Shown here piece after piece: positions 1 through 9,434 of a DNA stretch of 64,000 nt. Source of the DNA: Arsukibacterium indicum (GTDB lineage: Bacteria > Pseudomonadota > Gammaproteobacteria > Enterobacterales > Alteromonadaceae). The notes under the pieces were generated by a model. That model did no database searches, was not told the DNA's origin, and saw only the letters and a program-made list of their open reading frames with translations. The first letter of the stretch is position 1, and every line of letters starts with the position of its first letter. The stretch is taken from contig NZ_JAHRID010000009.1 in the NCBI RefSeq assembly GCF_019100565.1, positions 124,001 through 188,000 on the forward strand. Direction: 5' to 3'. Both the position numbers and the translations under genes were made by a program.

Positions 1-422
1 ACTATTTTAGTCCGGCACAAACTGCGGTTGTTGCAACAACAGACACCAGCCAGACAGGTCAGTTCATTGACGTCGCCGATCTAGCCGCTCTGGAGCAACA
101 GCTGGCTGAGGCAAAAGCAGCAGGACAGTACACACTGGTCGATCTTTATGCCGAATGGTGTGTGGCATGCAAGGAATTTGAACAGTTTACTTTTCCGGCA
201 CCGCAGGTTCAGGCGCATACCAGTAAAATGCGGTTGATAAAAATTGATGTGACCAGGATGACCCGCTCTGATGAAAAACTGTTGAACCATTATCAGGTGC
301 TGGGATTACCGACGTTACTGTTTTTCAGCCCCGATGGCGAAGAGCTAACTAAAGCGCGGGTAACCGGCTTTATGAAAGCCGCGCCTTTTGCTGAGCATCT
401 GGCAGCGATTACTGGCAATTAA
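1..422 (+). CDS. dsbD: DsbD C-terminal thioredoxin-like domain, partial
   Basis: 3' end of a gene that runs off the left edge; the open frame begins at base 3 and gives about 139 residues. DsbD passes electrons from cytoplasmic thioredoxin across the inner membrane to periplasmic DsbC and DsbG. What is visible is the C-terminal periplasmic gamma domain: a thioredoxin fold with the redox motif WCVACK followed by EFEQFTF, very close to the E. coli DsbD motif, and the cis-proline segment GLPTLLFF. The membrane and N-terminal domains lie outside the window. The CXXC spacing and thioredoxin core make the assignment firm for this fragment. Confidence 0.88.
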   Translation, partial: YFSPAQTAVVATTDTSQTGQFIDVADLAALEQQLAEAKAAGQYTLVDLYAEWCVACKEFEQFTFPAPQVQAHTSKMRLIKIDVTRMTRSDEKLLNHYQVLGLPTLLFFSPDGEELTKARVTGFMKAAPFAEHLAAITGN

Positions 423-541
423 CCGTTTAACAAAGGCCAGTTTGCTGTTAAAAGTTACGCAGCTGGCCAACTTTCTCACTGCCAACTTTGACCATCTTTT
501 AGCCCGCCATTTTGATCACTCTGGCTGATAAGACCAGTATT

Positions 542-572
542 TTGCTGCCATTTGTCACGATTTCACTATAAT
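542..572 (+). promoter_or_regulatory. Candidate promoter of aroQ-accBC
   Basis: A perfect -10 hexamer TATAAT lies at 567-572, about 120 bp before aroQ, in the 272-bp gap after dsbD. The best -35 candidate, TTGCTG at 542-547, is 19 bp away, so only the -10 is convincing. Nothing else recognisable was seen in the gap. Confidence 0.35.
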
Positions 573-694
573 AAGGCGCTTATCAGGTAATAAAGGGCGC
601 ATTCAATGTTTTGAATTAAGCAAACAGGTGCATTTTGACACCGGCTCTCGTAAGATAAAGCTTATTCGTAACATTTAGCGGAAATACAGGACAA

Positions 695-1147
695 ATGGCG
701 GCAAAATACCGAATTTTACTTTTAAATGGTCCAAACCTGAACATGCTGGGCGTTCGTGAGCCGCAAGTGTACGGTGCCGCCAGCCTGAACGATATTGTCA
801 ATGAGTTGGAAAATCAGGCGGCCACCATAAATGTCAGCTTGCAGCATTTTCAGTCAAACGCCGAACATGAACTCATTGCTGCCGTGCAACAGAGCCTGGG
901 GCAACAGGATTTTATTATCATTAATCCGGGTGCCTTTACCCATACCAGTATCGCATTGCGTGATGCACTACTTGCAGTCGCTATTCCCTTTATTGAAATT
1001 CACTTATCTAACGTGCACGCCCGGGAGGCGTTTCGCAGGCACTCTTTTCTGGCGGATATTGCCCGTGGGGTTATCTGCGGCCTTGGCGCCAAAGGTTATC
1101 ACTATGCGCTTGACGCAGCAGTATCAGCATTGCAAACAACCAAGTAA
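695..1147 (+). CDS. aroQ: 3-dehydroquinate dehydratase, type II
   Basis: Third step of the shikimate pathway: cytoplasmic dehydration of 3-dehydroquinate to 3-dehydroshikimate by the dodecameric type II enzyme. The 150-residue length is normal for the family. Signature segments are NGPNLNMLG near the N terminus, the Arg/Tyr lid [16 protein letters not shown] around residue 80 for substrate binding, and the histidine-containing [11 protein letters not shown]. The ATG has a short AGGA ribosome site just upstream. It is followed after 36 bp by accB and then accC, an aroQ-accB-accC order common in gammaproteobacteria, probably one transcript. Confidence 0.96.
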   Translation: MAAKYRILLLNGPNLNMLGVREPQVYGAASLNDIVNELENQAATINVSLQHFQSNAEHELIAAVQQSLGQQDFIIINPGAFTHTSIALRDALLAVAIPFIEIHLSNVHAREAFRRHSFLADIARGVICGLGAKGYHYALDAAVSALQTTK

Positions 1148-1183
1148 ATGAACTAACAAATTAACTAACATCAGGCGACAGAC

Positions 1184-1648
1184 ATGGATATTAGAAAAAT
1201 TAAAAAATTAATCGAATTGCTGGAAGAATCTGGCATTTCTGAGCTGGAAATTACCGAGGGTGAAGAGTCAGTGCGGATTAGCCGCAACAGCCCGGTACAG
1301 CAGTACGCTCCAATGCAACCTATGCAGTATGCCCAGCCACAAATGCAAGCACCGGCACCGGCCCCTGCAGCTGCTCCAGCAGCAGTTCCGGCAGAGGCGG
1401 CCAAACCCACCAGCGGCCAGGTTATTAAATCACCGATGGTAGGCTCCTTTTACCGGGCTGCATCGCCAACGTCTAAAGCCTTTGTTGAAGTAGGCCAGAG
1501 CGTGAAAGTGGGTGATACCCTTTGTATTGTTGAAGCCATGAAAATGATGAACCAAATCCAGTCTGATAAAGCAGGCGTGGTAAAAGAAATTCTGGTTGAA
1601 AACGGCGACCCGGTCGAATTTGATCAGCCGTTATTTATTCTCGAATAA
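1184..1648 (+). CDS. accB: Biotin carboxyl carrier protein of acetyl-CoA carboxylase
   Basis: Carries biotin between the biotin carboxylase and carboxyltransferase halves of acetyl-CoA carboxylase, the committing step of fatty acid synthesis. The 154-residue protein has an N-terminal helical segment (1-34), a flexible Ala/Pro/Gln-rich linker (about 40-75) and a C-terminal biotinyl domain. The biotinylation motif EAMKM places the modified lysine at residue 120, and the biotinyl-domain thumb region is present. A ribosome site AGGCGA precedes the ATG. accC begins 16 bp after the stop, so translation is likely coupled. Confidence 0.97.
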   Translation: MDIRKIKKLIELLEESGISELEITEGEESVRISRNSPVQQYAPMQPMQYAQPQMQAPAPAPAAAPAAVPAEAAKPTSGQVIKSPMVGSFYRAASPTSKAFVEVGQSVKVGDTLCIVEAMKMMNQIQSDKAGVVKEILVENGDPVEFDQPLFILE

Positions 1649-1664
1649 CCGAAAAGGCTGACCG

Positions 1665-3008
1665 ATGCTAGAAAAAGTACTCATTGCCAACCGGGGCGAA
1701 ATTGCACTGCGTATCTTACGCGCATGCAAAGAACTCGGTATTAAAACGGTAGCGGTGCACTCCACCGTTGACCGTAACCTGAAACATGTGCTGCTGGCAG
1801 ACGAGACCATTTGTATAGGCCCGGCTCCGTCACCGCAAAGCTATTTAAATATTCCGGCACTTATTGCCGCAGCGGAAGTGACTAATGCCCAGGCTATTCA
1901 CCCGGGCTACGGCTTTTTAGCCGAACGCGCTGATTTTGCTCAGCAGGTAGAAGAAAGCGGCCTGGTATTTATTGGTCCGCATCCGGAATCTATTCGCTTA
2001 ATGGGCGACAAGGTATCTGCCATAGAAGCGATGAAAAAGGCTGGCGTACCTTGTGTGCCAGGTTCAGACGGCGCAGTTGGTGACGATGCTGACACCAACA
2101 AAAAGATTGCGAAACGTATAGGTTATCCGATTATCGTTAAGGCTGCCGGCGGTGGTGGTGGTCGTGGTATGCGGGTAGTACGCAGTGAAGAAGAGCTGGT
2201 CAGTTCAATTGAGATGACCAAAGCTGAAGCCAAAGCCGCTTTTGGTAACGACATGGTGTACATGGAGAAATTCCTGGAAAACCCACGTCATATCGAGATC
2301 CAGGTATTGGCTGATGGCCAGGGCAACGCTATCCATTTAGCAGAGCGTGACTGCTCAATGCAGCGCCGGCACCAGAAAGTGGTGGAAGAAGCACCAGCAC
2401 CGGGCATTACCCCGGAACTTCGCGCTTTCATTGGTGGTCGTTGTGTTGATGCCTGTAAAGTAATGAACTATCGCGGTGCCGGTACCTTTGAGTTTTTGTT
2501 TGAAAACGGTGAGTTCTTCTTTATTGAGATGAATACCCGTATTCAGGTAGAACATCCGGTGACTGAAATGATCAGTGGTGTCGATCTGATTAAAGAACAG
2601 CTGCGGGTAGCCTCTGGCATGCCGTTGACACTGAAGCAGGAAGACATTGTGATTCGCGGCCATGCTGTTGAGTGTCGGATTAACGCAGAAGATCCGGTAA
2701 CCTTTATGCCATCACCAGGCAAAATTACCCGTTTCCACCCTGCCGGTGGTAATGGTGTGCGCTGGGATTCACATATTTATGCTGATTACAGTGTGCCACC
2801 AAACTATGACTCCATGGTTGGTAAGCTGATTACCTATGGTGAAAGCCGTGAAATCGCTATTGCCCGGATGCGCAATGCACTGGACGAACTGCTGGTGGAA
2901 GGTATTAAAACCAATATTCCGCTGCATAAAGACATTATGCGTGATACAGCGTTCTGTAAAGGCGGCACCAATATTCATTACCTGGAGAAAAAGCTGGGAA
3001 TGAAATAG
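1665..3008 (+). CDS. accC: Biotin carboxylase subunit of acetyl-CoA carboxylase
   Basis: ATP-dependent carboxylation of the biotin on AccB. The 447-residue length matches the family. The order is the biotin-carboxylase N-terminal domain beginning [16 protein letters not shown], the ATP-grasp domain with the glycine-rich lid [14 protein letters not shown], the catalytic segment [14 protein letters not shown] near residue 290, and the C-terminal biotin-carboxylase domain. It sits 16 bp after accB and ends before a strong terminator at 3049-3071. Confidence 0.98.
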   Translation: MLEKVLIANRGEIALRILRACKELGIKTVAVHSTVDRNLKHVLLADETICIGPAPSPQSYLNIPALIAAAEVTNAQAIHPGYGFLAERADFAQQVEESGLVFIGPHPESIRLMGDKVSAIEAMKKAGVPCVPGSDGAVGDDADTNKKIAKRIGYPIIVKAAGGGGGRGMRVVRSEEELVSSIEMTKAEAKAAFGNDMVYMEKFLENPRHIEIQVLADGQGNAIHLAERDCSMQRRHQKVVEEAPAPGITPELRAFIGGRCVDACKVMNYRGAGTFEFLFENGEFFFIEMNTRIQVEHPVTEMISGVDLIKEQLRVASGMPLTLKQEDIVIRGHAVECRINAEDPVTFMPSPGKITRFHPAGGNGVRWDSHIYADYSVPPNYDSMVGKLITYGESREIAIARMRNALDELLVEGIKTNIPLHKDIMRDTAFCKGGTNIHYLEKKLGMK

Positions 3009-3048
3009 CCCTGCAATTCACTGCTACTGCAGTAATTAGCTAAGATTT

Positions 3049-3071
3049 AAGGCCGCAATTGCGGCCTTTTT
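3049..3071 (+). terminator. Rho-independent terminator of aroQ-accBC
   Basis: Perfect 10-bp stem AAGGCCGCAA/TTGCGGCCTT followed by a T run, 41 bp after accC. The -10 element of the next promoter starts only 3 bp downstream. Confidence 0.88.
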
Positions 3072-3079
3072 GCTATAAT
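3071..3079 (+). promoter_or_regulatory. Extended -10 promoter for prmA
   Basis: TGCTATAAT is an extended -10 (TGN plus perfect TATAAT) 30 bp before the prmA ATG. The place expected for a -35 is occupied by the terminator stem, so recognition probably relies on the extended -10. Confidence 0.6.
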
Positions 3080-3108
3080 GCGCCGAAATTGCAGCAAGAG
3101 AACCCACC

Positions 3109-3993
3109 ATGCCCTGGATCCAACTACGCGTTACTACTACTGAAGATAAAGCCGAGCAAGTCAGTGATATGCTGCAAGGCTGGGGGGCACAGGCGGTCAG
3201 TTTTGTTGATGCGCATGATACGCCAATTTATGAGCCTATGCCTGGTGAGGTCATTTACTGGACCCATACCGTAGTGGTGGGTTTATTTGACGCCGAGCAC
3301 CCGATGGAGCAGGTGATAACTAACTTGCAGCAGGTGGCTTTTTTTAAAGACAAGCTGCAGTACAAGCTGGAACAACTGGAAGACAAAGACTGGGAACGCG
3401 AGTGGATGGATAACTTTCATCCGATTAAGTTTGGCGAACGTTTATGGGTGTGCCCAAGCTGGCGTGACATTCCAGACCCGTCCGCTGTTAATGTCATGCT
3501 TGACCCAGGCCTTGCTTTTGGTACCGGCACCCACCCCACTACGGCACTGTGCATGCAATGGCTGGATCAGCATATTAAGCCGGATCAAACGGTTGTCGAT
3601 TTTGGCTGTGGCTCAGGCATTTTGGGCATAGCAGCATTGAAACTGGGCGCAAAACGGGTGGTTGGTATCGACATTGACCCACAAGCAATAGAAGCAAGTA
3701 CCGCCAATGCCGCCCGCAACAACGTTAGCGGCCAGATAGAGCTTTACCTGCCAAAAGATCAGCCCCAATTGCAGGCCGATGTCGTTGTAGCCAATATCCT
3801 GGCCGGCCCGCTGGCAGAGCTCAGCCAGATAATCAGTGGCTATGTAAAGCCTGGTGGCTTGCTGGCGTTGTCAGGTATTTTGCAAAGTCAGGCCCAGAGC
3901 GTAATTGATGCTTACAGCAATAACTTCAGCTTCGACCCTGTGGCCGAGCAGGACGAATGGGTGCGGTTAAGTGCCCGAAAACATGCTGGTTAA
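3109..3993 (+). CDS. prmA: Ribosomal protein L11 methyltransferase
   Basis: Trimethylates lysines and the N-terminal amine of ribosomal protein L11 using S-adenosylmethionine. The 294-residue length is typical. The N-terminal substrate-recognition domain (PWIQLRV, about 1-55) is followed by the methyltransferase domain with AdoMet motif [12 protein letters not shown] at about residues 163-173, and motif [12 protein letters not shown], the PrmA equivalent of the NPPY-type loop. The start follows the TATAAT promoter by 30 bp. It stands alone, with 225 bp before dusB. Confidence 0.96.
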   Translation: MPWIQLRVTTTEDKAEQVSDMLQGWGAQAVSFVDAHDTPIYEPMPGEVIYWTHTVVVGLFDAEHPMEQVITNLQQVAFFKDKLQYKLEQLEDKDWEREWMDNFHPIKFGERLWVCPSWRDIPDPSAVNVMLDPGLAFGTGTHPTTALCMQWLDQHIKPDQTVVDFGCGSGILGIAALKLGAKRVVGIDIDPQAIEASTANAARNNVSGQIELYLPKDQPQLQADVVVANILAGPLAELSQIISGYVKPGGLLALSGILQSQAQSVIDAYSNNFSFDPVAEQDEWVRLSARKHAG

Positions 3994-4157
3994 GCCAATG
4001 ACTAACTGGTGGCAAAACAAACAACCGTACAATTATCTTTTTGCTCAGGCCATTGTTTCCGGGATTACAGCTGCAGGAAAACACGCCTTTTCAGCCTTTT
4101 AGCGAATGTCAATCCCTGAACGGCCAAATTAATTACACTTTTGTTTAAATAATAACC

Positions 4158-4199
4158 TTTGCTTTGTTGGCAAAAATCCGTAAACTTAGCGCCCCTTGG
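4158..4199 (+). promoter_or_regulatory. Candidate dusB-fis promoter with GC-rich discriminator
   Basis: A -10-like TAAACT at 4181-4186 is followed by a GC-rich stretch TTAGCGCCCC, with a weak -35 (TTTGCT or TTGCTT) about 16-17 bp upstream. A weak -35 and GC-rich discriminator recall the stringently controlled E. coli fis promoter. This is inference from sequence shape. Confidence 0.4.
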
Positions 4200-4218
4200 G
4201 GTTAGAGCCTTGGATTAC

Positions 4219-5193
4219 ATGGTGCGCATAGGTCCTTATCAGTTAGCGAACAAGGTAATTTGTGCTCCGATGGCCGGAGTCACTGATCATACTTTTCGTG
4301 AGCTTTGCCGGCGGTTTGGCGCGGCTTTAGCTGTATCTGAGATGCTGTCAAGCAATCCACAGGTCTGGCAAAGCGAAAAGTCACAAAACCGGATGGGACA
4401 TCGCCAGGAATCAGGGATCCGCTCGGTACAAATTGCCGGCAGTGATCCGGCGCAAATGGCTGCAGCAGCCCAATATAATGTTGAAATCGGTGCCGACATA
4501 ATCGACATCAACATGGGTTGCCCGGCAAAAAAAGTGAATAAAAAACTGGCAGGCTCGGCGTTATTACAATACCCGGAGCTGGTAGAAGATATTATTCAGG
4601 CAGTGGTAAAAGCAGTAACAGTACCGGTAACCCTGAAAATCCGTACCGGCTGGGACCCTGAACACCGTAATGGTGTGCAGATAGCCCGCATAGCCGAGAA
4701 TAGTGGTATTCAGGCACTGGCTGTACATGGCAGAACAAAAGCCTGCATGTATAAAGGTGAAGCCGAATACGACACCATTAAAGCGATAAAGCAGGCAGTG
4801 TCACTGCCGGTTATTGCCAATGGTGACATTACCACGCCGGAAAAAGCACAATATGTGCTTAATTACACCGGTGCCGACGCCATTATGATTGGCAGGGCGG
4901 CACAGGGGCGCCCCTGGATATTCCGGGAAGTGACCCATTACCTGGCAACAGGTGAAAAACTGGCTGCACCAGCAATTGCTGAAGTGCAGCAAATCATGCT
5001 GGAGCATGTGCAGGGCTTACATCAGTTATATGGTGTGCATTTGGGGCCTAGAATTGCCCGTAAGCACGTCGGCTGGTATTTAGCTGAGCACGATGCCCAG
5101 GGTGTGTTTCGCAGCGAATTCAATGCTATTGAGCAGGCTGAACGCCAGCTCGAGGCATTAAATGACTATTTTCATAAACTAGCAGCAACCTAA
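4219..5193 (+). CDS. dusB: tRNA-dihydrouridine synthase B
   Basis: FMN-dependent reduction of specific uridines in tRNA to dihydrouridine. I place the start at the ATG of [12 protein letters not shown], which aligns with E. coli DusB MRIGQYQL; a TTG 60 bp upstream keeps the frame open but falls within the probable promoter. The protein is about 324 residues with a TIM-barrel core, conserved PMAGVTD, the catalytic-cysteine motif [20 protein letters not shown], and the FMN-phosphate region IANGDI...[13 protein letters not shown]. It is followed by fis 17 bp later, the classic dusB-fis operon. Confidence 0.95.
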   Translation: MVRIGPYQLANKVICAPMAGVTDHTFRELCRRFGAALAVSEMLSSNPQVWQSEKSQNRMGHRQESGIRSVQIAGSDPAQMAAAAQYNVEIGADIIDINMGCPAKKVNKKLAGSALLQYPELVEDIIQAVVKAVTVPVTLKIRTGWDPEHRNGVQIARIAENSGIQALAVHGRTKACMYKGEAEYDTIKAIKQAVSLPVIANGDITTPEKAQYVLNYTGADAIMIGRAAQGRPWIFREVTHYLATGEKLAAPAIAEVQQIMLEHVQGLHQLYGVHLGPRIARKHVGWYLAEHDAQGVFRSEFNAIEQAERQLEALNDYFHKLAAT

Positions 5194-5210
5194 CGCAAAA
5201 GAGATAAGCA

Positions 5211-5501
5211 ATGTTTAATTCGAACGTTACTTCGCCATTTATTACTAATGCCCATGTTCAAACTCAGGAAAAGCCACAAGCGTTAAGCAACGCCGTGCAG
5301 AAAGCCGTCGCTAACTACCTGCAACAGTTAAACGGTCAGGACGTTAATGACCTGTACGAGCTGGTGTTGTCAGAGTTAGAGCGGCCGTTACTGGAAGAGG
5401 TGATGAAATACACCCGCGGCAACCAGACCCGCGCAGCTAACCTGATGGGCATCAACCGCGGTACCCTGCGTAAGAAGCTGAAACAATACGGCATGAGTTA
5501 A
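5211..5501 (+). CDS. fis: Nucleoid-associated DNA-binding protein Fis
   Basis: Homodimeric DNA-bending factor that activates stable-RNA promoters and assists recombination in fast-growing cells. The 96 residues have a flexible N-terminal arm and dimer helices, then the C-terminal helix-turn-helix [20 protein letters not shown], nearly identical to enterobacterial Fis. It is second in the operon after dusB and is followed by a terminator. In E. coli, expression is growth-phase and stringent controlled; the GC-rich discriminator upstream suggests the same here. Confidence 0.97.
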   Translation: MFNSNVTSPFITNAHVQTQEKPQALSNAVQKAVANYLQQLNGQDVNDLYELVLSELERPLLEEVMKYTRGNQTRAANLMGINRGTLRKKLKQYGMS

Positions 5502-5530
5502 TGCCACCGCGGGGCTCCGGCCTCGCTGCT

Positions 5531-5552
5531 AAGCACCTTCGGGTGCTTTTTT
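5531..5552 (+). terminator. Terminator after fis
   Basis: 7-bp stem AAGCACC/GGTGCTT closing a TTCG tetraloop, followed by a T run. It separates dusB-fis from purH. Confidence 0.85.
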
Positions 5553-5601
5553 ATTGGATAAGTTAAAATCTGATTTCTGCAAGCGATAAGAGAATTAAAG
5601 C

Positions 5602-7188
5602 ATGACAACACTACGTCCTATTCGCCGCGCACTGTTAAGTGTGTCTGACAAAACCGGTATCGTTGAATTCGCCCGCGCCCTGGCAGAGCAACAGGTTGAT
5701 ATTCTGTCAACCGGCGGTACCGCTAAATTGCTGGCTGAGAACGGTATTAAGGTGACGGAAGTTTCCGACTATACAGGACATCCGGAAATTATGGACGGCC
5801 GGGTGAAAACTCTTCATCCGAAAATTCACGGCGGTATTCTGGCAAGGCGTGGTGTTGATGAAAATGTGATGGCCGATAACAGTATCGGCCCGATAGATCT
5901 GGTGGTGGTTAACCTGTATCCATTTGCGAGCACCGTTGCCAAGCCTGGCTGCACCTTGGAAGATGCCATTGAAAATATTGATATCGGCGGCCCGACTATG
6001 GTGCGCGCTGCGGCTAAAAACCACAAAGACGTCACCATCGTGGTGAATGCCCGCGACTACAGCTTAGTGCTCGCTGAAATGAACGACAACAATGGCGCCA
6101 CTACCCATGCTACCCGTTTTAGCCTGGCCATTAGCGCGTTTGAACATACCGCACAATATGATGGCATGATAGCTAACTATTTTGGCGCCATGCTGCCAGC
6201 TTATGCTAACCCTGCCGAGCCAGTCAGCAAGTTTCCGCGCACCTTTAACAGCCAGTTTGTTAAGAAACAAGACTTACGCTATGGTGAAAACAGTCATCAG
6301 AGCGCGGCCTTTTATGTACAGGATAGTGCAACTGAAGCTTCCGTTTCAACTGCTAAGCAGTTGCAGGGCAAGGCGTTGTCCTATAACAACATCGCTGACA
6401 CTGACGCCGCACTGGAATGTGTGAAAGAGTTCGACGAGCCTGCCTGTGTTATCGTCAAGCACGCTAACCCGTGTGGCGTAGCCATTGGCGATTCCATTTT
6501 AAGTGCCTATAACCGTGCTTACCAGACCGACCCAACCTCAGCCTTTGGCGGAATTATTGCCTTTAACCGCCAATTGGACGAAACCACGGCCAAAGAAATC
6601 ATCAGCCGCCAGTTTGTCGAAGTGATTATTGCTCCTTCTGCTACCGATGCGGCAGTAGCGGTAGTAGGCACCAAGCCAAACGTGCGGTTATTGGTATGTG
6701 GCAATTTTAGCCAGGCCGCTAATGCGCTGGATATCAAGCAAGTTAACGGCGGCATGCTGCTGCAGGACCGCGATCAGGCCAAAATCACTGCTAACGATTT
6801 AAAGATCGTGACCAAGCGCCAGCCCACTGAGCAGGAACTGAAAGACTTACTGTTCTGCTGGAAAGTAGCTAAATTCGTCAAATCGAATGCCATTGTCTAT
6901 GTTAAAGACAGCATGACCATTGGCGTTGGTGCCGGCCAGATGAGCCGGGTGTACAGCGCGAAAATTGCCGGCATCAAGGCTGCCGACGAGAAGCTGGAAG
7001 TAAAAGGCTCGGTAATGGCCTCAGACGCCTTCTTCCCGTTCCGTGATGGTATCGACGCCGCCGCCGCTGCCGGTATTACTGCGGTAATTCAGCCGGGCGG
7101 CTCAATGCGCGATGCTGAAGTCATTGCCGCCGCCGACGAGCACGGCATGGCCATGGTGTTTACCGGTGTTCGCCATTTCAGACACTAA
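5602..7188 (+). CDS. purH: Bifunctional AICAR formyltransferase / IMP cyclohydrolase
   Basis: Last two steps of de novo purine synthesis: formylation of AICAR with 10-formyl-THF, then ring closure to IMP. The 528-residue length matches E. coli PurH. The N-terminal MGS-like cyclohydrolase domain (about 1-140) carries [21 protein letters not shown] and [12 protein letters not shown]. The C-terminal transformylase domain has the KHANPCGVA motif and AFGGIIAFN, and ends [10 protein letters not shown] as in enterobacteria. It is monocistronic: purD, often adjacent in relatives, is absent, and a terminator follows. Confidence 0.98.
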   Translation: MTTLRPIRRALLSVSDKTGIVEFARALAEQQVDILSTGGTAKLLAENGIKVTEVSDYTGHPEIMDGRVKTLHPKIHGGILARRGVDENVMADNSIGPIDLVVVNLYPFASTVAKPGCTLEDAIENIDIGGPTMVRAAAKNHKDVTIVVNARDYSLVLAEMNDNNGATTHATRFSLAISAFEHTAQYDGMIANYFGAMLPAYANPAEPVSKFPRTFNSQFVKKQDLRYGENSHQSAAFYVQDSATEASVSTAKQLQGKALSYNNIADTDAALECVKEFDEPACVIVKHANPCGVAIGDSILSAYNRAYQTDPTSAFGGIIAFNRQLDETTAKEIISRQFVEVIIAPSATDAAVAVVGTKPNVRLLVCGNFSQAANALDIKQVNGGMLLQDRDQAKITANDLKIVTKRQPTEQELKDLLFCWKVAKFVKSNAIVYVKDSMTIGVGAGQMSRVYSAKIAGIKAADEKLEVKGSVMASDAFFPFRDGIDAAAAAGITAVIQPGGSMRDAEVIAAADEHGMAMVFTGVRHFRH

Positions 7189-7212
7189 CAGCAAGTTTGC
7201 TTAAGAAACACG

Positions 7213-7236
7213 AAAGGCCGCTTGCGGCCTTTTTTA
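7213..7236 (+). terminator. Terminator after purH
   Basis: 9-bp stem AAAGGCCGC/GCGGCCTTT with a 2-base loop, followed by Ts. It lies between convergent purH and the next minus-strand gene. Confidence 0.85.
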
Positions 7237-7250
7237 TTGCGTCATTTTTT

Positions 7251-7667
7251 CTAAGAAGTTGGCTGTAGAAAATCACCAGTCAAAATTTGCTCTAGTTCAT
7301 CAATCGGATGGTTATAGACATAAACCCAGGCGGTAACGATTTCGCCGTTTTGCAGAGTAATGTGTTGTTTAAGCCGCAGGTATTCGGTGGGGCTGGCAAA
7401 GCCCGGGCCGCACGCTTCGTACTTATCCAGTTCAGCCAGCAATAACTCAGGCTGCTGTAGCTGATACACTTCGCCTGTTACCTGCCATGCTGGACCATGG
7501 TCTGGCACAGCCCCGGGATAATAATCAACCAGAAACAATTTTGCCTGCAACCGGCCCTGCCCTAGCAGGCTGGCATGCTTCAGCAGTAACTGATAGCAAC
7601 GATTGCCGGCGGCGCGGCGTTGGGCGCGTTGGCGAAGGGTACCGTACACGAATAAGTAGTCTGGCAT
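7251..7667 (-). CDS. Gamma-glutamylcyclotransferase (AIG2-like) family protein
   Basis: Start chosen at the ATG of MPDYLFVYGTLRQRA, because the family begins with the substrate-loop motif FVYGTLR; an upstream in-frame start would add 10 residues. About 138 residues. Members fold as a small beta barrel and cyclise gamma-glutamyl groups. The acidic catalytic residue is probably in LLAELDKYEAC, and the Y-L pair after it is conserved. The gene lies 32 bp downstream of sixA on the same strand and may be cotranscribed with it. The substrate cannot be told from sequence. Confidence 0.75.
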   Translation of the reverse strand: MPDYLFVYGTLRQRAQRRAAGNRCYQLLLKHASLLGQGRLQAKLFLVDYYPGAVPDHGPAWQVTGEVYQLQQPELLLAELDKYEACGPGFASPTEYLRLKQHITLQNGEIVTAWVYVYNHPIDELEQILTGDFLQPTS

Positions 7668-7699
7668 TGGTAAAAACCGGGAAGTAAAGACCGTCAATT

Positions 7700-8182
7700 C
7701 TACATAAGTTTAGCCGGAACTAACCACTCCAGCTGAAAGCTCTTGCTAACTTCGCCGTATGTCAGACAAGTTAACGACGCTTTTCTGATTTTCAGCGCCG
7801 GCTGATGACAGCCCAGCAGTAAACTAATCAGAGCTGAAATATCCGGCTCATGTCCGACCAGCAAAGAATGCTGCGGCAATTCGGGCAGCTGCTGATACAG
7901 CTGGCTTGAGGCGCTTTGACTGTCAGTGGCCAGGGCCAGCCAATCCTGCTCTTTGGCTGGCGCCAGCGCTGCTTCTTTACACACTATTGCTGCAGTCTGG
8001 ATTGCTCTGGGATAAGGACTGCTCAACACAATATCTGGCTCAATATTATGCCGCTGCATAAATCGGGCAACCCGTCGGGCCTGCAAGCGACCTTTTTCCA
8101 CCAGGCAGCGGTCAATATCCAGCTGATTAGGCCGGATAACCTCTGCGGTAGCGTGACGAAGAAAATATAAGTATTTATTCAT
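7700..8182 (-). CDS. sixA: Phosphohistidine phosphatase SixA
   Basis: Small histidine-phosphatase-superfamily enzyme. In E. coli SixA dephosphorylates phosphohistidine, notably on the nitrogen PTS protein NPr. The 160 residues carry the catalytic motif FLRHATAE at residues 8-15, VLSSPYPRAIQTA with the second conserved arginine, and the second catalytic histidine in LLVGHEPDISALI. Length and motif order fit SixA rather than larger phosphoglycerate mutases. It is the first gene of a probable two-gene minus-strand unit with the gamma-glutamylcyclotransferase-like gene. Confidence 0.88.
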   Translation of the reverse strand: MNKYLYFLRHATAEVIRPNQLDIDRCLVEKGRLQARRVARFMQRHNIEPDIVLSSPYPRAIQTAAIVCKEAALAPAKEQDWLALATDSQSASSQLYQQLPELPQHSLLVGHEPDISALISLLLGCHQPALKIRKASLTCLTYGEVSKSFQLEWLVPAKLM

Positions 8183-8246
8183 AACGGCGGCAGTTATAGC
8201 ACGGTGTTAAGGCAAATTTATGACAGTAACAATGCCTGCAGGATAT

Positions 8247-8585
8247 TTAACCCAGCTTAGCGCCATTGGGCACCGGGCTATCGACTCCGACCAGCACAAT
8301 GGCACCGTCTTCGCGGGCAAAGCCGGTTACCAGACACTCAGATTGGATGGGGCCGATTTGTTTGGGCGGAAAATTTACCACCGCCAATACCTGTCTGCCG
8401 AGCAATTGCTCCTTGCTGTACAAGGTAGTGATTTGAGCACTGGACTTTTTAACGCCTATGTCGCTGCCAAAGTCTACCTGGAGTTTATAAGCGGGTTTGC
8501 GAGCCTGTGGAAAATCGTCGACGGCAATAATGGTGCCTATCCGAAGTTCTACTTTGGCAAAGTCCTGCCAGCTGATGGTTTCCAT
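8247..8585 (-). CDS. csaA: tRNA-binding protein CsaA
   Basis: 112-residue single-domain protein of the EMAP/Trbp111 OB-fold family, which bind the outside of the tRNA elbow; B. subtilis CsaA has also been reported as a secretion chaperone. It resembles CsaA more than E. coli YgjH: motifs [28 protein letters not shown] and SECLVTGF, ending [10 protein letters not shown] strong ribosome site GGGAGG precedes the ATG. It is divergent from fpr, with 77 bp between them. Confidence 0.9.
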   Translation of the reverse strand: METISWQDFAKVELRIGTIIAVDDFPQARKPAYKLQVDFGSDIGVKKSSAQITTLYSKEQLLGRQVLAVVNFPPKQIGPIQSECLVTGFAREDGAIVLVGVDSPVPNGAKLG

Positions 8586-8662
8586 TTTGCCTCCCGCGCT
8601 AAACTGTTATGCTGCTATGCTAATATCCTGAACATAAAGCATAACTTAATCCGGAGAACCCT

Positions 8663-9403
8663 ATGGCGCAATGGTTAAATGCAACGGTTTCTGAAACAAT
8701 TTACTGGACCAGCAACTTATTCAGTATAAAAGCAAAAACCGGACCGCTGCCTTTTATTGCCGGCCAGTTTGTCAGGCTGGCAGTTGAAGGCCCTGAAGGG
8801 CGTGTGCAGCGTGCTTACTCATTAGTAAACCCACCCGATAGCGAGTATCAGGAATTTTTAATCAGTACGGTGGCAGATGGCTTATTATCACCATTACTGC
8901 AGCAGCTCACCCCTGGTGACAGCATTGGTATCAGCCAGCCTGCCAGTGGTTTCTTTATTCTGGATGAGGTGCCTGACGGCGACAATTTATGGCTGATAGC
9001 GACAGGCACCGGCATTGGTCCCTATTTATCTATGCTGGCGACCAGCGAACCTTACCGGCGTTTTGCACATATTATTCTGGTTCACAGCGTTCGAAATGCG
9101 GCAGATCTGGCCTATAAGGACCTGATTGAAGGTTTTAAGGCGGCACACCCAGGGCAATTGCATTATCAACCTGTTGTCACCCGCGAACTTCATCCGGATG
9201 CATTACATGACCGCATTCCAAATTTAATCAGCTCGCATCAGTTGCAGCAACAATGCGGCCAGTTACTAAACTCGAATTCTCAGGTGATGTTATGTGGCAA
9301 CCCACAAATGATCACTGATACCAAGGATTTGCTAATCAGCTTAGGGCTAAAAAAGAACCTACGTCGCACCCCAGGCAATATCACGGTGGAGCAGTACTGG
9401 TAG
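8663..9403 (+). CDS. fpr: Ferredoxin/flavodoxin-NADP(+) reductase
   Basis: Moves electrons between NADPH and ferredoxin or flavodoxin, supporting Fe-S and radical-SAM enzymes and redox stress responses. The 246 residues form an FAD domain (1-100, with RAYSLVNPP for FAD binding) and an NADP domain with GTGIGPYLSML near residue 115 and VMLCGNPQMI. The C terminus NITVEQYW, with a terminal tryptophan, is the bacterial-type FPR ending seen in E. coli. The ribosome site CGGAG is well placed. Confidence 0.95.
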   Translation: MAQWLNATVSETIYWTSNLFSIKAKTGPLPFIAGQFVRLAVEGPEGRVQRAYSLVNPPDSEYQEFLISTVADGLLSPLLQQLTPGDSIGISQPASGFFILDEVPDGDNLWLIATGTGIGPYLSMLATSEPYRRFAHIILVHSVRNAADLAYKDLIEGFKAAHPGQLHYQPVVTRELHPDALHDRIPNLISSHQLQQQCGQLLNSNSQVMLCGNPQMITDTKDLLISLGLKKNLRRTPGNITVEQYW

Positions 9404-9434
9404 CGATACGCCACGGTCTGAACTAAACGCAGCA

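Noticed and set aside
1171-1410. Open frame antisense to accB and similar long antisense frames elsewhere
   Set aside because: They mirror the codon structure of the true genes on the other strand and have no ribosome sites or domains.
4159-4218. Upstream TTG start for dusB giving a 20-residue extension
   Set aside because: It overlaps the probable promoter; the ATG at 4219 aligns with E. coli DusB.
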